Source: Drosophila pseudoobscura (lineage: Eukaryota; Arthropoda; Insecta; Diptera; Drosophilidae). Taken from it: a stretch of DNA of 64,000 nucleotides. Shown one piece after another: positions 16,942-31,294 of the stretch (position 1 is its first letter; the number at the start of each line of letters is the position of its first letter). Location: positions 48,375,869 through 48,439,868 of the forward strand of contig NC_046683.1 of NCBI RefSeq assembly GCF_009870125.1. The letters run 5' to 3'. Below the pieces are notes generated by a model. That model saw only the letters and a program-made list of their open reading frames with translations. It was not told where the DNA came from and ran no database searches. The translations under genes and the position numbers were made by a program.

Positions 16942-19087
16942 CCCTGCAGTTGGGAAAACGCACCCTATCTACGGGATCTACGGCATCTAAGGGATCTGGA
17001 AATCTACTGCACTGCCACACTGCCATCTCCTTGTTCTTATCGATTTTCTCACACACTTGTCCTCCAGGCAGGGATGGGGAGGGGGAGGGGGCCCTGCCCT
17101 TGCTCTCTCACAATAGTTTTTCTTGCCTTTGTCTCCAGGGAATCTCTATCTCTCTCTCGTTCTTTCTCGACGGGTGGTTGCAAAAACATTTTCAGATTTT
17201 CGCAGATTTTTATTGCATCCGGCTTCCGACTTCCGGGCAGGCAAAACCGAAACCAAATTTGGGCGGGTGTAGGGGGGGGGAGGGGGTGGGGTTACACATA
17301 TTTGTCCCTGGCTTTCGGGGATAATGTTTTCATAATGTATTCCCGAGTGTCAAAAGTGGCGTCAAATGTCTCAAAAGTACGTTAAAAAGGCCTTGGCCAG
17401 TGGCCCCCCCCACTCCCCCCCACCCCCCACTACAGTGGAGTGTGGCACTCAAGCAACTTGTGGGATAGAGATAGAGATGGAACAAAATGTTTCCACAGCT
17501 ACAGGTACTCAAAGATACATTCTTTGCAGTTTTTTGATGGAAAATGGAGGGTAATACGAAGTAATGCCCAATATCGAAGAGCATTTCCATTCAAAGCTTG
17601 GATCTGTAGGTTTTCTAGGGAATTTTATGAACTTTTTGGACTTTCAGGATGTGCTGGAATACGGTTCTGTCTTCAAACCTGTGAAAAGGCGAAAGAATCG
17701 GGTATCTAAAATGGGTATTCCCCAGAGTTTTTCCTCGCGTTTCCTTTAGCCGACAGTGTGCACTGTACATTCCATACTATCTCTCTCTCTCTCTCTCTCG
17801 CTCTCTATGAGTCGCCGACTGATTGCAAATTCTATTCACATCCCGCTTTTGGCAGTGCATTGTAAAATTATTACTTTTTTTCGCTCTGTGGCACGTCTTA
17901 CGTGGCGTCTATGGGATTTGGTGGCCAGTAGCCTTCAGCCAGTTTTTGCCGGTTGCATATTAAACAGCCGCAGCCGAATGCCGATTTGTAACCACAAGAT
18001 ACGCAGATACAGTGGAAAAGAATTTAAAATGCAAATTGCAGCCGTTGCAGGTTTGAAAAATGTCTGCTTTTGCCTCATGCCTCATGCCTCTTGCCCCACA
18101 TCCCACATGAGTGTTTCGTTTCGTTGCCAAAGATAAGCGGCACATTCTTGAACAATATGCTGTATATAGTATTTATTTGTTGTATCTAGAGCACACACTT
18201 CCTTTCCGCTTAAGCCATGAGCTTTGATAAAAAAAACAAACGTTGACCAACTTTTTAGTTTCTGTTTTTTGTTTTCTGTTCTCTGTTGTCCCTGGCGATA
18301 GCCCACTCACCGCATTCTTTGCATATTTTTGTGGCCAATAAATAAATAAATAAATACTCAAATGTTGGCAAAATGTGGCCGAATCCCATGATTAACACCT
18401 GAAGAATTCTCCAGTAAACAAAACAAATCTGGCAGATTGCTGTGAATCATCTGAAGATTGTTTTTTTCTCCACCACACATCTTGAAATAAATTACAATTT
18501 TCCATCGTTTTTCTATATACAGTATATTTCTTTTTTTTCCCTATAAGTTTTATGGGGCATATCGTACAAAATACTCCGCGTATTTCCAGCGTTTCCGCTT
18601 CATTCGTCTTCAGGCGATGCGTCAGAATAGAGCCGGAGTACTTATCAGTGCACGGACGGACGGACGGACGGACGGACGGATGGACGGATAGACAGACGGT
18701 CGAACGGTCGAATGTGACTAAATTAAATGAACCTGTTGCTGGTCGTAAAAACTCACTCAATCAGAGAGGGGGGCAAACAGAACAGGTGACTGTAAAAGTA
18801 TATTCCCCTAGAGCTCCAGGAATACACACATATGTATGTTATCAGAACGTTGATATTTCCCTTGGGCTAGCAAGTGGGTATACAAGTTTTTATATAGAGT
18901 TTGATTGGGCCTTGAATGACGAATGGGATATTGTTCAAGATATCTGGCAGGCCCTATTGATGGAAGAAATGCCCCAGAACGGAAAGATCTTGCTCTGGAA
19001 AGGCAGATATTGTGAAGGAAATCTAAGAAAGACGATGATACGGTTTCATGGGTGGTTTTCCTGGCTCAAAGGCTACTCCAATTAGCG

Positions 19088-19193
19088 TGGTAGATCTATA
19101 AAGCAGAGGCCCTGGGATCCCTTTAAGGCTTCCTGAAATCACTGATGATCTATAGAGCGGAGGCCCTGGGATCCCTTTAAGGCTTCCTGCAGT
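19088..19193. repeat. Direct duplication of about 45 bp
   Basis: Two units sharing gaggccctgggatccctttaaggcttcctg, each preceded by gatctata, lie at about 19091-19135 and 19148-19192. A partial third gatctatagaacggagatctatgg follows at 19234. Purpose unknown; looks like a decayed minisatellite. Confidence 0.75.
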
Positions 19194-20658
19194 ATGGGAG
19201 ATTTTTTCAGTAAATTCTTCAATTATCCCAGAAGATCTATAGAACGGAGATCTATGGTTCCATTCAACACAGATCTATCCTTTACTGCCGTTTCAGGTTT
19301 TGGGGGTCATCTTCTGTTGGATCTTCCCCTCAGGTTTCTTCTGGTGGGGCCTCTTCTGGGTGGATCTTCCACTCAGCATTCACTGTGGCTTGCTTTAGTT
19401 TTCGTCTGGATCTCTCCAGCAATTTGCATGTTGTTTTCCATCGTATATTTTTGCGTGTGTGTTTTCTGGCAAGAGCATGTGAAATTCAGTATGTTGTGGC
19501 CAAATACTCGGTTGCTTTTGGCCTGGTCCTCCGCCACACACCGCTCGCGTATCAGCGATAGGCTAATAAGTAAATATTAGTTAGACATTAGATACACATT
19601 TGTGGTCGTGCACAGATATCGGGGGCCCAAGAGTCAAATTCAATTATAGTTGCGGCCAAAACGGTGGATAAACATGGCCAAAAGTTGGGTGTGGTCGGAA
19701 TGGAATGGTCGAGCAACAGGTCCCGGGTTGGTTCTCAACTTTGACCCTGGGCTGTCTTGATTCTTTCCAAAATTTATTAATTACTTTGGGAATTAATGGG
19801 CAACCCTTGCGTGGCCCTGCCCGGTCCTCACTTCAGCGGCAACATGTGGCACTGTGTGTGGCACTGTGTGTGGCAGTGTAAGTGTGTGTGTGTGTGTGCC
19901 AGTTATTGCCTGAAGAGCCCTCCTCGTTGAAGAGTCTGCGTGTGTGCCATTTCGCCTGGCCGGAGATCTGCAACAGAAATCGACCACAAATCACACCAAG
20001 GGAGGCAGGGGAGTCGAGGGGAGGGCAGGGCAGGGCAGGGCAGGGGGAGGCCACCCTCCGTGCTCGGTGCCAGCACAGTTTTTTTTTGAATGCACTCGAA
20101 ATGAAGTGGGAAATGGGACAGCGTCATCGTTCCAACGCTGTTCTGTTCCCTTTGTTCAGGGCCAGGCCAAATCGGAGTGACGGCGTGTGGGCGGTGGAGG
20201 GGGTGGAGGGGGAAGTATCTTTGTGCCCTAATGCCGGCTGGTATCACGTTTTGGTCGCTGATTCCTCGGGCAACACGTTTCATTATTTACACGCCGCTAG
20301 TTGATAAAAAGCTCTCTCTCTCTCTCCCTCCCTCTCTCTCTCTCTCTTTGGCCTTCTTCCCTCTTTTGAGTCATCCAATAGCTGTGTCCCGCTCTGAGCT
20401 TGACTCATTCGCTGGCCTCTGGGAGGGTGGGTGGCCGCCCGCCCGGCCACCCTTTTGCGACAACAGCTGGGTGACTCATCAGCTGAGCCTGCCTCCCGCC
20501 CGCCCATGGCTCATGGTGTGTCCTTACCTACCTCTCCTCCCCCCCACCCCCCTTCAAACATTGCCTCTCTCCCTCCCCCACCACCCTCTTGATTATGATG
20601 TTTGCTTAATACTCGTACTTTTTGCTGTTGTTGTTGTTGCTTTTGCGAGTGGAAAGGG

Positions 20659-20721
20659 AAGCCCAGCCAGCCAAGCAGTGCACTGGGCTGGAAGCCCAGC
20701 CAGCCAAGCAGTGCACTGGGC
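20659..20721. repeat. Tandem duplication with gccagccaagcagtgcactggg
   Basis: The unit gaagcccagccagccaagca followed by gtgcactgggc occurs twice in direct succession. The two copies are nearly identical, suggesting a recent slippage duplication. Confidence 0.8.
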
Positions 20722-21248
20722 GGGGACAAAACCCATATGGAAATATGTATCTATCGGTTTTCGAGCCTAAAACACATTCGTATTTCTTTGATTCCCATTG
20801 AATATCCAAGAAAGGTCTGAGTTTTGAAGATATTTAGACGAAATGTGGCACAAATATGGGGATAAATGATGGCAACAGTGTTGAAATTTTAGCAATTTCC
20901 AATATTTCTTGGCGGATCGTTAGTTTTCGAACCATCTCGGATCACATAAAAAATATCAATCTATAGGGCACAATCGAAGCCTGTCTGCCCGTCTGCCTGT
21001 TCTCTCTATCTCTTTCTCTTTCATGCTTAATGCTGGTTGCATTTGCCAACCAATTTTTGTCAGTGTATGCAGCGTCCCTTGCCCGTATCGTATCGAGAGA
21101 GAGAAAGAGAGAGAGAGCTTTGGCCCTATTCAACGAAGCTTTTTCTTGCACAAGTTCAAAGGCATTCGAAGAATAGAGGGAGAGGGAAGGCCGGAGAGCC
21201 GGAGAACACAAAGAGAACTCTGAAAGAGGAGAACAAGAGACGCTGTGC

Positions 21249-21284
<36 letters not shown>

Positions 21285-22740
21285 CATCATCAAATGTTAT
21301 GCAAAGAGGAAGGAAGAAAAAAAAGAGGACACGAGGCAGCCTTCGCTTCGCTTTTATCCTCATTGTCGCATGTCGTACCCCGCCCCCCCCCCCCCCGCCG
21401 CAGCCTTTGGGCCAGGCTTTTGGGTTTTCGGGGCACCGCCTTTGTCTGTCTTCCCGTGCCCCTGCCCCTGGCCCTGCCCCAGCACTGGTGGCACACCCGC
21501 AAAACAAATTAGCTTCATTTCCTGCCCACATGACATTCGTGCCGCCACCCCCCCCAGCCCGCCCCTAGCTCCTCTTTTGCCCAAAAAACTTGCAATATTT
21601 TTGTGTGTTTGTTAAAACATAAATTTTATGCGAATTTTGGTGTCTGGGGGAGACTCCTCCTCCTCCTCCACATGGATCGGAGATCGGAGCGACGGAAATC
21701 GTTAAATATAATACTCTTGAAGCGATAAGCGCGTGCTGCAGCAACATGTTGCGGGGACCGGCCAGTGGGAGGAGGGAGAGTCATTGAACCTCCTCCCTCC
21801 TCCATCCTCCCTCCTCCATGCACCATACAAATCGATTCTCTCCGATCCGTTGCTGCTGCTGCCACTCTTTGACTCATTTCCCGGGCAGGGCTTCTGCGCC
21901 TGCAACTGAATCACATTCGCGTCGCGTGGCAGTGGCATCATGGTCATTGGGGGCTGAATGTGGGGGCCTGGGCGGCCTTTGTCTGTTGCTTTTGATGTTT
22001 ATGACAGTTTCAAATAAAAAGCATCCATCAACATTGAAAAAAAACACGAGACAGAGAGGCGGCCTCATCAACGGAGTGGCGTCTCTGCTTTGGCTCTTTG
22101 TTTTTTGTTTGTTTGTCCATTGATCGTGAGAAAAGTGCATTTGATAGCCAGCCATAGGATCATCGCATCATCATCATCATCATCATCAGAGGCAGCGGCT
22201 GAAAGCGCTGCTCTTTCCAAATCTGGGCAACAATGTTGCCACTTCAGACGTGCCACACATAATATTATTAAAAACTTTGTTAAACGAACCAGGAAGGGGC
22301 CCGTCGGCGAAGGCATAAAAGTTGCAAGTTCTTTGAGAGCGGAGCCCAAGGAAGGCAAGAAGTCGCCCGAGAGAGCAATGCACTCGCCTCGCTGTGGAGG
22401 CAGGGAGCTGCCAACTATTTTGCATCCATTTGAGTGCATGTATCCGTGTGTATCTGTGTGTGTGTGTGTGCGCCTGGGTCGTGTCATGCACTTCAGTTAA
22501 TACTATTATAAAGAACGAGGGTAGTCACTGATTTGCCCTAGACACAGAGCAGAAAGAACGTTGACTCGTGCCTCGACGGCGGAGTTCATTTAATCAGCGC
22601 TGCTAAGAATAGCCAAGGAATGGGTTTACTTTACAAACAGAGGGGGGGGGGGGGACTCTAAGGAATCGTTGGGGGTATTCTTGCACCGGAATCAGGGTTG
22701 CTTCTGTGCCATTGCACACCTCTATTGTTGAGCATTTGAT

Positions 22741-22783
22741 TAACATTCCTTCTCTCTTCTCTCTCTTTGCTTTCCAGGTAAGT
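22741..22783 (+). promoter_or_regulatory. Candidate recursive-splicing ratchet site (CAG|GTAAGT) at 22777/22778
   Basis: A pyrimidine-rich run of about 30 bases (ttccttctctcttctctctc then tttgctttc) leads straight into CAG followed at once by GTAAGT. This acceptor joined directly to a perfect donor is the signature of zero-length exons used to remove long Drosophila introns in steps. It lies about 13 kb upstream of the next Cip4 exon, inside the presumed long intron. Confidence 0.65.
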
Positions 22784-22859
22784 TTCACCATTTCACCATC
22801 AATCAAGCCACGTGAGTCCCACTGTAAACAATTTGTGGGCGGAGAAAAGCCTGCAAATC

Positions 22860-22908
22860 GTACGGGTACAGGGGTACACGGGTACAGGGGTACACGGCTA
22901 CGAGCCCC
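22860..22908. repeat. Minisatellite of gggtaca units
   Basis: Five or so repeats of gggtacan in tandem, in non-coding DNA. Confidence 0.7.
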
Positions 22909-25900
22909 ACTCGACAATGCCGACAATGCATTTTGCTTATTTTGAGTTTATTTTTACGGTTCGTACCGCGCCGAGCGCATTTATTATAAACAAAATGTTG
23001 AGAAATGTTTACGCTAACATTGACTGTGGATCCCACCACAGCCCACCCTCCCCCACCCCCAATCGAACTTCTCCTTGACGCATTTCCTTGGCATTTCTCC
23101 GTGTTCTGCCTGCTGCTTTCTGTTTAGTAAACATTATGTCCAACTTTTCCGACTTTTCACCAAAAGCAAAACACAGGAACCCCCAGATAACCAATCGATT
23201 CGATACGATACGATTCGATTGGGACTTTTACTCTTTCTTTTTGGATTGCGTCTCGGTCTGGGTCCCCATCATATTGCTCCATAAACGATCCGCATATATG
23301 TATGCATAATATTTATACGTATTTCTTTAGTTTTTGTATTTCCGCATTTCTCGAATTGAAGTCACTTTCGGTTTTCATACATTTATACAAAGCAATATAT
23401 TATGCATTCTCTTTATACCCCCCCCCTCCTACCCCCCTTTTAATGCTGATTTTGCTGACTAATTTATATAGTCCCCCCCCCGCCCCGTGCGCTCCCCATT
23501 TTTTACGGAATAATTAACATTACAAATCATATAAATTTCCAACTCAATTTGCATCTCCCATTGTAAATAATAACAACAAAAGAAAGAAAAAAACAACAGT
23601 TGATAAAAGATTTTTTTTTATTTATAGTGTTATTGTCTTTTGTGTTGTTTTGTTGTTGGTTTTTTTGGTTAGTATTTTATGCAATCTATGGAAGAATGGA
23701 GTGTGGAGTGTAGAGAGTGAGAAAGAGGGACCCTCTAGAGGGGGCAGGGGGATTTTATTGGAATTTATTCAAAGTTATTTCCCTGATCTTTTACGATCTT
23801 TGTCTGGGGTTTGGGGTCTGGAGCTTGGGGTTTGGGGTTCTCTCTTTTGTTCATTTGCAAAAGTGAAAACGAACATTTCTTCAAATCAAAACACATTTGA
23901 ATGCAAATGCGAGAGGCAGACGCTTTTTCTTCTCTATTCAGCACCTGTTGGGGGCTTTTCATTTTCTTATTGGTTTCCCAAAGAATGTTTCTACCTAACG
24001 GACCAGATCTTGCAACAGTTTCCCTAACGGTATACATTTTTAATAGAGGAAAATATATAAAAAATGTATCTAAAAATAAACTTTCTCATCGAGAAAGAGA
24101 GATGGAATTTTGTTGTGGTTGTCTGTGGAAAACCACTCGACGTAATAGAATTTTCTGCAAAGTAAAAAATTCGCCCACTCGAAGCACAAAATGGGGTTCA
24201 ACAGGGGGCAGGGGGGCACAGGGGGGGGGGGGGAAAGAGATCTTAAAATTATGGCTTTTGCTTTTCTTCAGACATTTGGCAACACTTGTTACGAAATTCC
24301 ACCAACGCCCCCGCGCCCCCCGCCCCGCCCCGCGCAGCCATTCATCTTTGATGATTTTCAAAAATTGAATTTTCCACTGGACCTGGCTAAGGCGTTGCCA
24401 GACCGCAGAGAGAGAGAGTGGGAGAGAGAGAGAAGAGCACTACAAAGTGATGGAAACAATGGAACGGATCGCGGCCACAGACCGAGACCCAGTCCCAGTC
24501 CCCAGTCCCCAGTTGCAGACCCACTGGCACTTTGGGGGCACGAAACTCGTTTTTGCCTTTTGGCTGGAAATTTAGCAGCCATCTATCTGTCTCTTTCTCT
24601 CTCTGTCTGTAGACTGCACTGCATTTATCGTCGTCAAGCAGCTGGAACAGAGACACACACACACGCACACACACACACGCACGCTGAGCAGAAGGAGGAA
24701 TCAAGTAAAACAAAACTCGCATCCCCCGAACAATGGCGAGCCGAAACGAAACGAACCGAGCCGAGCCGAACAATCGGCAACACTGAAAACCGCGAGCAAT
24801 TGAAACCAGAATTCGTTTGGTTTAGATTTTCACTTTTGCGGCTGCCGCCGCCGCCGACGCCCCCGCTCCCTCCCCCTCTCCAAGCCGCTCCTTCGTATAG
24901 GGATGGCAGCGGTAGTCTTCCTTCTCCCTTTCTTTATTTTTATTTTTTGCCCTACTCAATTTTAGCGATGGCCGGCGGTATCGACTGCCCGATGACCTCT
25001 AATTTTTAGAGGCCCTTGGAAGTGAAGTGATTCCAAGTCTCAATATGCCCGCCCGCCCGCTTTTAAGGGGTATCCCTCCCATACAATGGGTGGGCTTTAA
25101 TCGTTCCGTTTGGAGAGCTGACCGGCACGGCACGTGTTTCTCCCACATATCTTCCCCTCTCTGCCCCCTCTTTCCCCTGCGGCTGAGGCTACTGCTTGGG
25201 CAATTCACTTTATTCCGTTCTAAGGCGCCCAGATGTTCCATGCTGCTCCTCTTCTTTGCTTTTCACTCGCTTAATTGCCAGCCTTCTGTCTGCTCGCTGA
25301 GTGGCCTGCAATTGTCCGAAAGAGGGTTTAGTCAGTCGCCTGGACATTGATGCTAAATGAGCAGGGGATGCGGGGAGCAGGGGGTGGAATCTCTAATCGA
25401 AACAGCTGCTGGCAGATCTTTTCCCGTTGGCAGGAGACTCTCTCACGTTCATGTCGCCGCGATTGAACCCGAAGTTAACCTTTTGTGAACCGGTCAAAGT
25501 CTTGTGTTGCAGGCCGCCAATGACGTCAGCCGTGCAATCAAGTCTCGGTCTTAGCCGTCGAAGCTCTCTGGTCTTTCAGTCTTTCAGTCTTTCCGTCTTG
25601 GCTTCAGCCCCGACTTTGGTTTCATCTCCAGCTGTGGGCTTGGATGCCGCAACATCTCGAGAGATGCTTGTCTGTGGCTGGCCAGTGGGATGCCTGCCTT
25701 TTTTTCTTTTTTTTTTTTTTGTTATTAATTGACTTTTGAGTTGACTCGCGACTTGCGAGTCGCGACAGCGCGCTTAATTTATTGCGTATACGCCCCATGC
25801 TCGAGGGAAGGTAGGAATAGGGCACCGCGGGTGGCGGGTAAGGGGGGGGAGGGTCGTCTCGGAAGCAGACGCTTGAGGAAATTGTTCAAGTTTTCCCCCA

Positions 25901-28900
25901 CATTGCATTGCATTTTCATGGCTCATAAATAAAAGGAAATTGCAACTGCAATGTTCTCAAGATGGCAAATGGAAAATGGAAGATGGAAGATGCTTTTCTT
26001 TTCCATAGAGGAAATGAAAAGTGCACAGTTGGTGGGGGGAGGGAGGGAGGGGGATGGGGATCGTGTGATTGGGGAAGGGTTTTTTCCTTCTTGTTCTGCT
26101 GTTCTCTCTCTCTCTCTGTCTCTCTGTCTCTTTGTTGGGTAATTGCCACCTTGTTTTCCACGAATCTTAGATCTCCATGCAACAGGCGGCAGCCCGCGGC
26201 TGCAGCAGCAGCCTATCGTCTCGTATAATCAAAAGTGCATGTAAATACATGTACAATATGTGAGAAATTTTAATTACACCGACATTATCGTGTATATAAA
26301 GATATATCTCTAGTCTACAACAGACAGAGGCAGGGAGAGAGAGGGGCGGGAGCGGGAGACAGCGGGAGAGAGAGGGAGAGGGAGAGAACGTCTTGAGAAA
26401 TGAGTTACTTGGAAAATGTTGCATAGCTTTTGTGTCTGTTGTTGTTGCTGCTGCTCTAGTTTTTTTTTTCGTTTTTGTTTTTGTTTCGTTTTCAGATAAA
26501 CTTGCAACAAGAGAGCTGCTGCATATTTTGTTGTACATGCAACGGAAATGCAACAAATTTTTATGGCCACAGCGAAACAGAAAGACAGAGTGAGAGAGAG
26601 AGAAACTCTGGGGAGAGTCAGGCTGGTCGGGCTCTGGATAAGGCCCGGCCAGGGGTCTATTTATAGAGCGAGAGGCAGCTTTGGCCAATTGGGGTTCTGG
26701 ACACTGACCATGTCCGGTCTTAGTGGCAGTCTTTAGTGCAGTGGTTAGTGGTTAGTGGTTAGTCTTTAGTATTTAGTCACCATTGCAGCAGCCGTCCAGC
26801 CAAGCGAAAACCGAAGCGAGGCCCATGGCCATAGGAATTGGCCATGGTTCTGCCTCATGCTGTGGCTCTGGCTCTGGCTCTGGCTGTGGCTCTGGCTCTG
26901 CCTCTGGCTTGGACTTCGACTTACATAGTTGTTGTTGCCTTGTCTTGGCCTGGCTCAAAGTAGTTCAACCTGTTCGGTGGCTTTGGCTTTGTCCAGAAGA
27001 ATGTGGCTGCAAAATTTATAGCTCTTTTTGCTTTCAACTTTACTCAGCGGCTGTGCTCGGGCACTTCTATGTTCCATCAGCAGCAGCAGCAGCCGCAGCA
27101 GCAGCATCCGCAGCTTTCATGCCTCCCATTTACAGGCAAAGATTTACGCAAAATGTTGCAAGTAACAAAAGTCTTTCATTTTTTGTTGGAGGATTAAAAA
27201 AGCAACAAAAGTTGAGTGAAAGACAATCCGTTGATCCATTTCGCCACACGTCTGTCAGTCAGCATTCATCAGGCATTTCATTCATTCATTCAAACACTCA
27301 CTCTGGTCTCCGGTCTCTCTCATCCTTTTGCGCTCTCCCTCTCTTTCTCTGTGGGACTCTCCAGTGCAGTGCTGTGCCTTCTCCAGATCTCAATTAAGTT
27401 TAATGAGCACATGAGCATTTTCATAATTGGAGCAAATTAACTTGAATGGCGCTTCAAAAAACAAAAACAAAGCGAGAGAGAGAGAGTGACAGAGGGGGAG
27501 CGGGAGGGGGAGGGAGAGAGCCACTCTTTATTTAGATCACTTTTGGCATAAAGATTCCCCCCTCCCCCCGGAAGTGTTTGTCTGACTTGATCTTTTGCGG
27601 GTCTTAAGTCTACTTTTTGACTGAGTCTTGACTTCCCTCTTGTTGTGCTTCTGCCTCTGCTTCTGCACCTAACGAACCGCAATTGTCAACTGTTTTTGCG
27701 GGCCGGGGCCAGCTGGGTTTGGGCCACAGTTCTGTGTGGCTCTGTCACGTTTCGAGGTTACTTGGACAGCGCTACAATCAGCTCAAGACTGAATACTCGT
27801 CGTATCGTATCGTATCGTAGGCAAAAGTAGAGCCAACCATCCATAGATCTATGGATGCTGTTGCACACATGTTTCTCGAAATTCCTGGCTTATCTGGGAG
27901 CCCCGTTGTTCTGCTCTGTCTCTGCATCTGCATCGACCTCTCGCTCGGCCATTGGGGGAGGGGGAGGGGGGGGCGACAGACCACTTAACTGCTGGCCGGA
28001 ACAGTTGGTCAATTAGTTCGTTTCTGGCTTTCAACATGAGCTGCCTGTTCGGGTATTTGAATGCAACGACGACGAAGGCGACGGCGGCAAGCATTTGTTG
28101 GGTTGGGGATCGCCATCGGGATCCCAGGCAGCATCGGATCGAGGAATTTTGGGTGAGTGTTGGCTGCCACAGCAACAAGAATGGTTTGGCCCCGCCGCAG
28201 GTGGCTAACTGTCTCTCTGTCCAGCAACCAGTTTGCAATTAAATGTCGCCGTTTAAATGTGATTTGATTCTTTGCATAACCAAATGCCTTGGCCACTGGC
28301 CACTGGCCATTGGGCTTGCGATTGGAGCTCGCGAGTGCGGACCGGATAGGCATCCACACTCGAATGAGCGCAGTCGATCTATTAATCAAGTGAGATTCCA
28401 GTGAGGAAAAGCCTTAAATTATCAATTTGTATGGCAGTACATAAAGTTTTATAGACGATATTTATGGAGAGAGTTGCTGAATGCGCGCGCGTCTTGAAGC
28501 TCGAGTTACCTCAGCAAATGGCCAATTCTTAGTGCAACTGGGTAGCCGGACTGCCTTGAAACAACTGGAAGTTCTCAAAAAAAAACAAAGTGAAGAGTTA
28601 CAAACAATTGGGGGTAAACAATTACACGAAAGTGCTTTAGAGTGAAGAATGTTTCGGTTGGAATTTATTGCTGGAGGGAAACATACATACATACATACAT
28701 ATTTCATGCGTGTTTCGCGGCCATCTCTAATGATCGCTGGACCAACCGCTGTTTATGGCAACTGCTTGATGCTGGCTACTGCTTGGTGCGTGCATTGCTT
28801 GCCGCAGGTCACTGCTTGTCTCGCCTGTCCGTCCACTGCTTGCCTTCTTGCTGTCCCACTGCTTTCCCATCAGGCGGTTGTCTGCTGCTTCTCTTCCTAC

Positions 28901-29477
28901 TGCTTCCCTTCTGGCTTCTGTTGCTGCCGCTGCCGTTTCTGGCTGCGTTGAAAGCTAAAGTTCAAGCCAACACAACACGAGATGTTGCTCAACTATTTTT
29001 ATGATTACAACTTTGCGGTGACTCTATGCTAACGGTTTCACACACGCTAACTAGACAGAAAAAAAACAACAGAAAAACATCTCTCTTCTTCTCTTCGTCT
29101 CTCTCTCTCTTTTTTTTTGGCCTCATGTTTTTGTATGCTTCCTGTTGGCATTATCATGCATGTATCTATATAATCGTGAGCTTCTGGCCAAGATCACATC
29201 GCTTCTCTCTCTCCCTCAGCCATGGCTCTGTTGATTTTCCACATTCTGTCTAATGTAACTGTGAAAAGGCATCGCGTTGCATTGCATTGCGTCGCGTCGC
29301 GTCGCTTGATTTATTCATTTATTCATTCTTTTGCATGATTGCAGATTGCATACATATTTACACGTGTAATTATCAGGTTTCTGAAGCTTGACGGCAATTT
29401 GTTAGCCACGATCGGTACTCCCAAGCTAAGCATATCCGTCTATTATTCCATGAATCGAAAGTGTTTTTAGCCGTGGT

Positions 29478-29505
29478 GGGGGGGGGGGGGGGGGGGGGGG
29501 GGGGG
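29478..29505. repeat. Poly-G run of 28 bases
   Basis: An uninterrupted run of G. A second run of 18 G lies at 29839-29856. Lengths of such homopolymers are prone to sequencing error. Confidence 0.85.
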
Positions 29506-31258
29506 CTGGAGGGGGACTGTACTTTGATCTAATTGGATTCAAAGTGGAAAGAGAGCACAACTGCCTTTGAGGTTTGACCCACTTGGTAACCCTTTGTTTA
29601 TCGATTAACCAGTGCGAAAAGTGCCACAAGAAAATAGTGGGGGGCGGGGGAAAAACTAGAGACTGGAAAAGTTATTCAATCAATAGAAACAGAAGAAACG
29701 GCACCCATGGGTTAATGTGCTAATTTCGGGGTAAACCCTCTTTCCCCCGCCCGTGTGTCAACAGCGAGTGATGAACAGGGGAAGTGGCAGAGACAACATG
29801 TAAATATAGACTCAAAGAAGCGACTGAGAGTGTGGTCAGGGGGGGGGGGGGGGGGGTAGTGGGAGCCAGCAATGAGGCGGAAAATCGTTACAGCAAATTA
29901 ACTGAAAATGAGGGAAAAAAGAGCAACAAGCTGCTTACAAAAATAGCCACGAGGAAAGGAAGGGAAAGGAAAGCGAAGGGACTGGGAGGTGGAGAGGGAG
30001 CGGGAGCGGGAGTGGGAAAACAGGTCAGGAGTGGCTTCTTGCGGCTCTGCTTTTCCTCGAGCCCATTGTCTTCTATTTGCCTTTGAGGTTTCTGCAGCAA
30101 ATCAAACGGAATTGCTGCTGTTGGGGTAAGCGGCAATTTCCATGTGGAAAAGCTGTGGAAATTGCATGTAAAGCACTCTCTTCGAATGAGTGTGGAAAGG
30201 TTGAGAGTGCCCCAAATCGGGAATGACAGTTGGTCGAGGAGGGGAAGGGGGGAGGTCAATGTACTGCAACATGAAGAAAGAGGTAAGCCTTGTGCATATG
30301 TATCTCCGGAGTGTGTGTATCTGAGAGTATGACATTCTCCTTCATAGATCAAACACAAACAAAGGCGCCGCCCAAACGTTGTCATGCAAAAAAAAAAAAG
30401 AAAAAAAAACACACACGCAAGCTCCCCGGCGGTGCGGGGGGTGGGGGGGGCATAGCGGAAGCTACATGCATACATGCTTCGGATTGCATGTGGCAAGCAC
30501 TCGCGCGGGGGCAATGTCAATTTGCGTCAGCCCAAGGGCCCCGACCATCGAACATTGTCATCATCCAAATGTCAAATGGGTGCAGCGTCAGCAACAACAG
30601 TGCCTGTGCCTGTGCCTGTGGCTCTGCCTCTGCATCTGCCAGTGGCAGCAACAAAAGCAAGCGCGTCATGCTGGCCACTGTCGATACAGGCATGTCTATT
30701 TGTCGGTGTGCATGTGTGTGTGCACGTTCTTGTTTCCACTGCTTCCACACTGCTTCAGTGCTTCACTGCTTCACTCTCCCACCCTGCACTGCTTATCAAC
30801 TGCATTACGTTGTTTCTGTTGCTGCTGCTGTTGCTGCTGCTGCTGTTCTTGTTTGCGTGCCACGTCCGTTGCAGATAAAAAAAACGCTTGCTTCTCCCCC
30901 CCCCCCACACCCCCTCCCCCTTGGAATCTGCTGCAACATGCACTGCAACAAAAACGAAATTCAATAGAATTTCATACAAGGAGATACTTCTCTGCCATGA
31001 AGCAGATTCATTTGGCGAGGAATGCGCAATGAGTGTTCGCCTCGGATTACTCATGAATACTCACATGGAAAGTGAATGATTCGAGGGGAGAGTCATGGCA
31101 GGCCCTAACTTTCTTTGGCCATAGAAGAACAGTTTTAAGCACCAGCGTTTTTCCAGTGTAAACGCTCTGCTGAGCCCACCGCCACCCCATTTGCCTATGG
31201 CTTCGAGCAAAACCACACAAAACAAAACCCACTCTCAAGCCCCAGCCCCAGCGTGCGG

Positions 31259-31294
<36 letters not shown>

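Noticed and set aside
30290..31032. Cysteine/alanine-rich frames of more than 200 codons
   Set aside because: Generated by CTG/GCT triplet and TGTGCC runs; both overlapping frames are open for the same reason.
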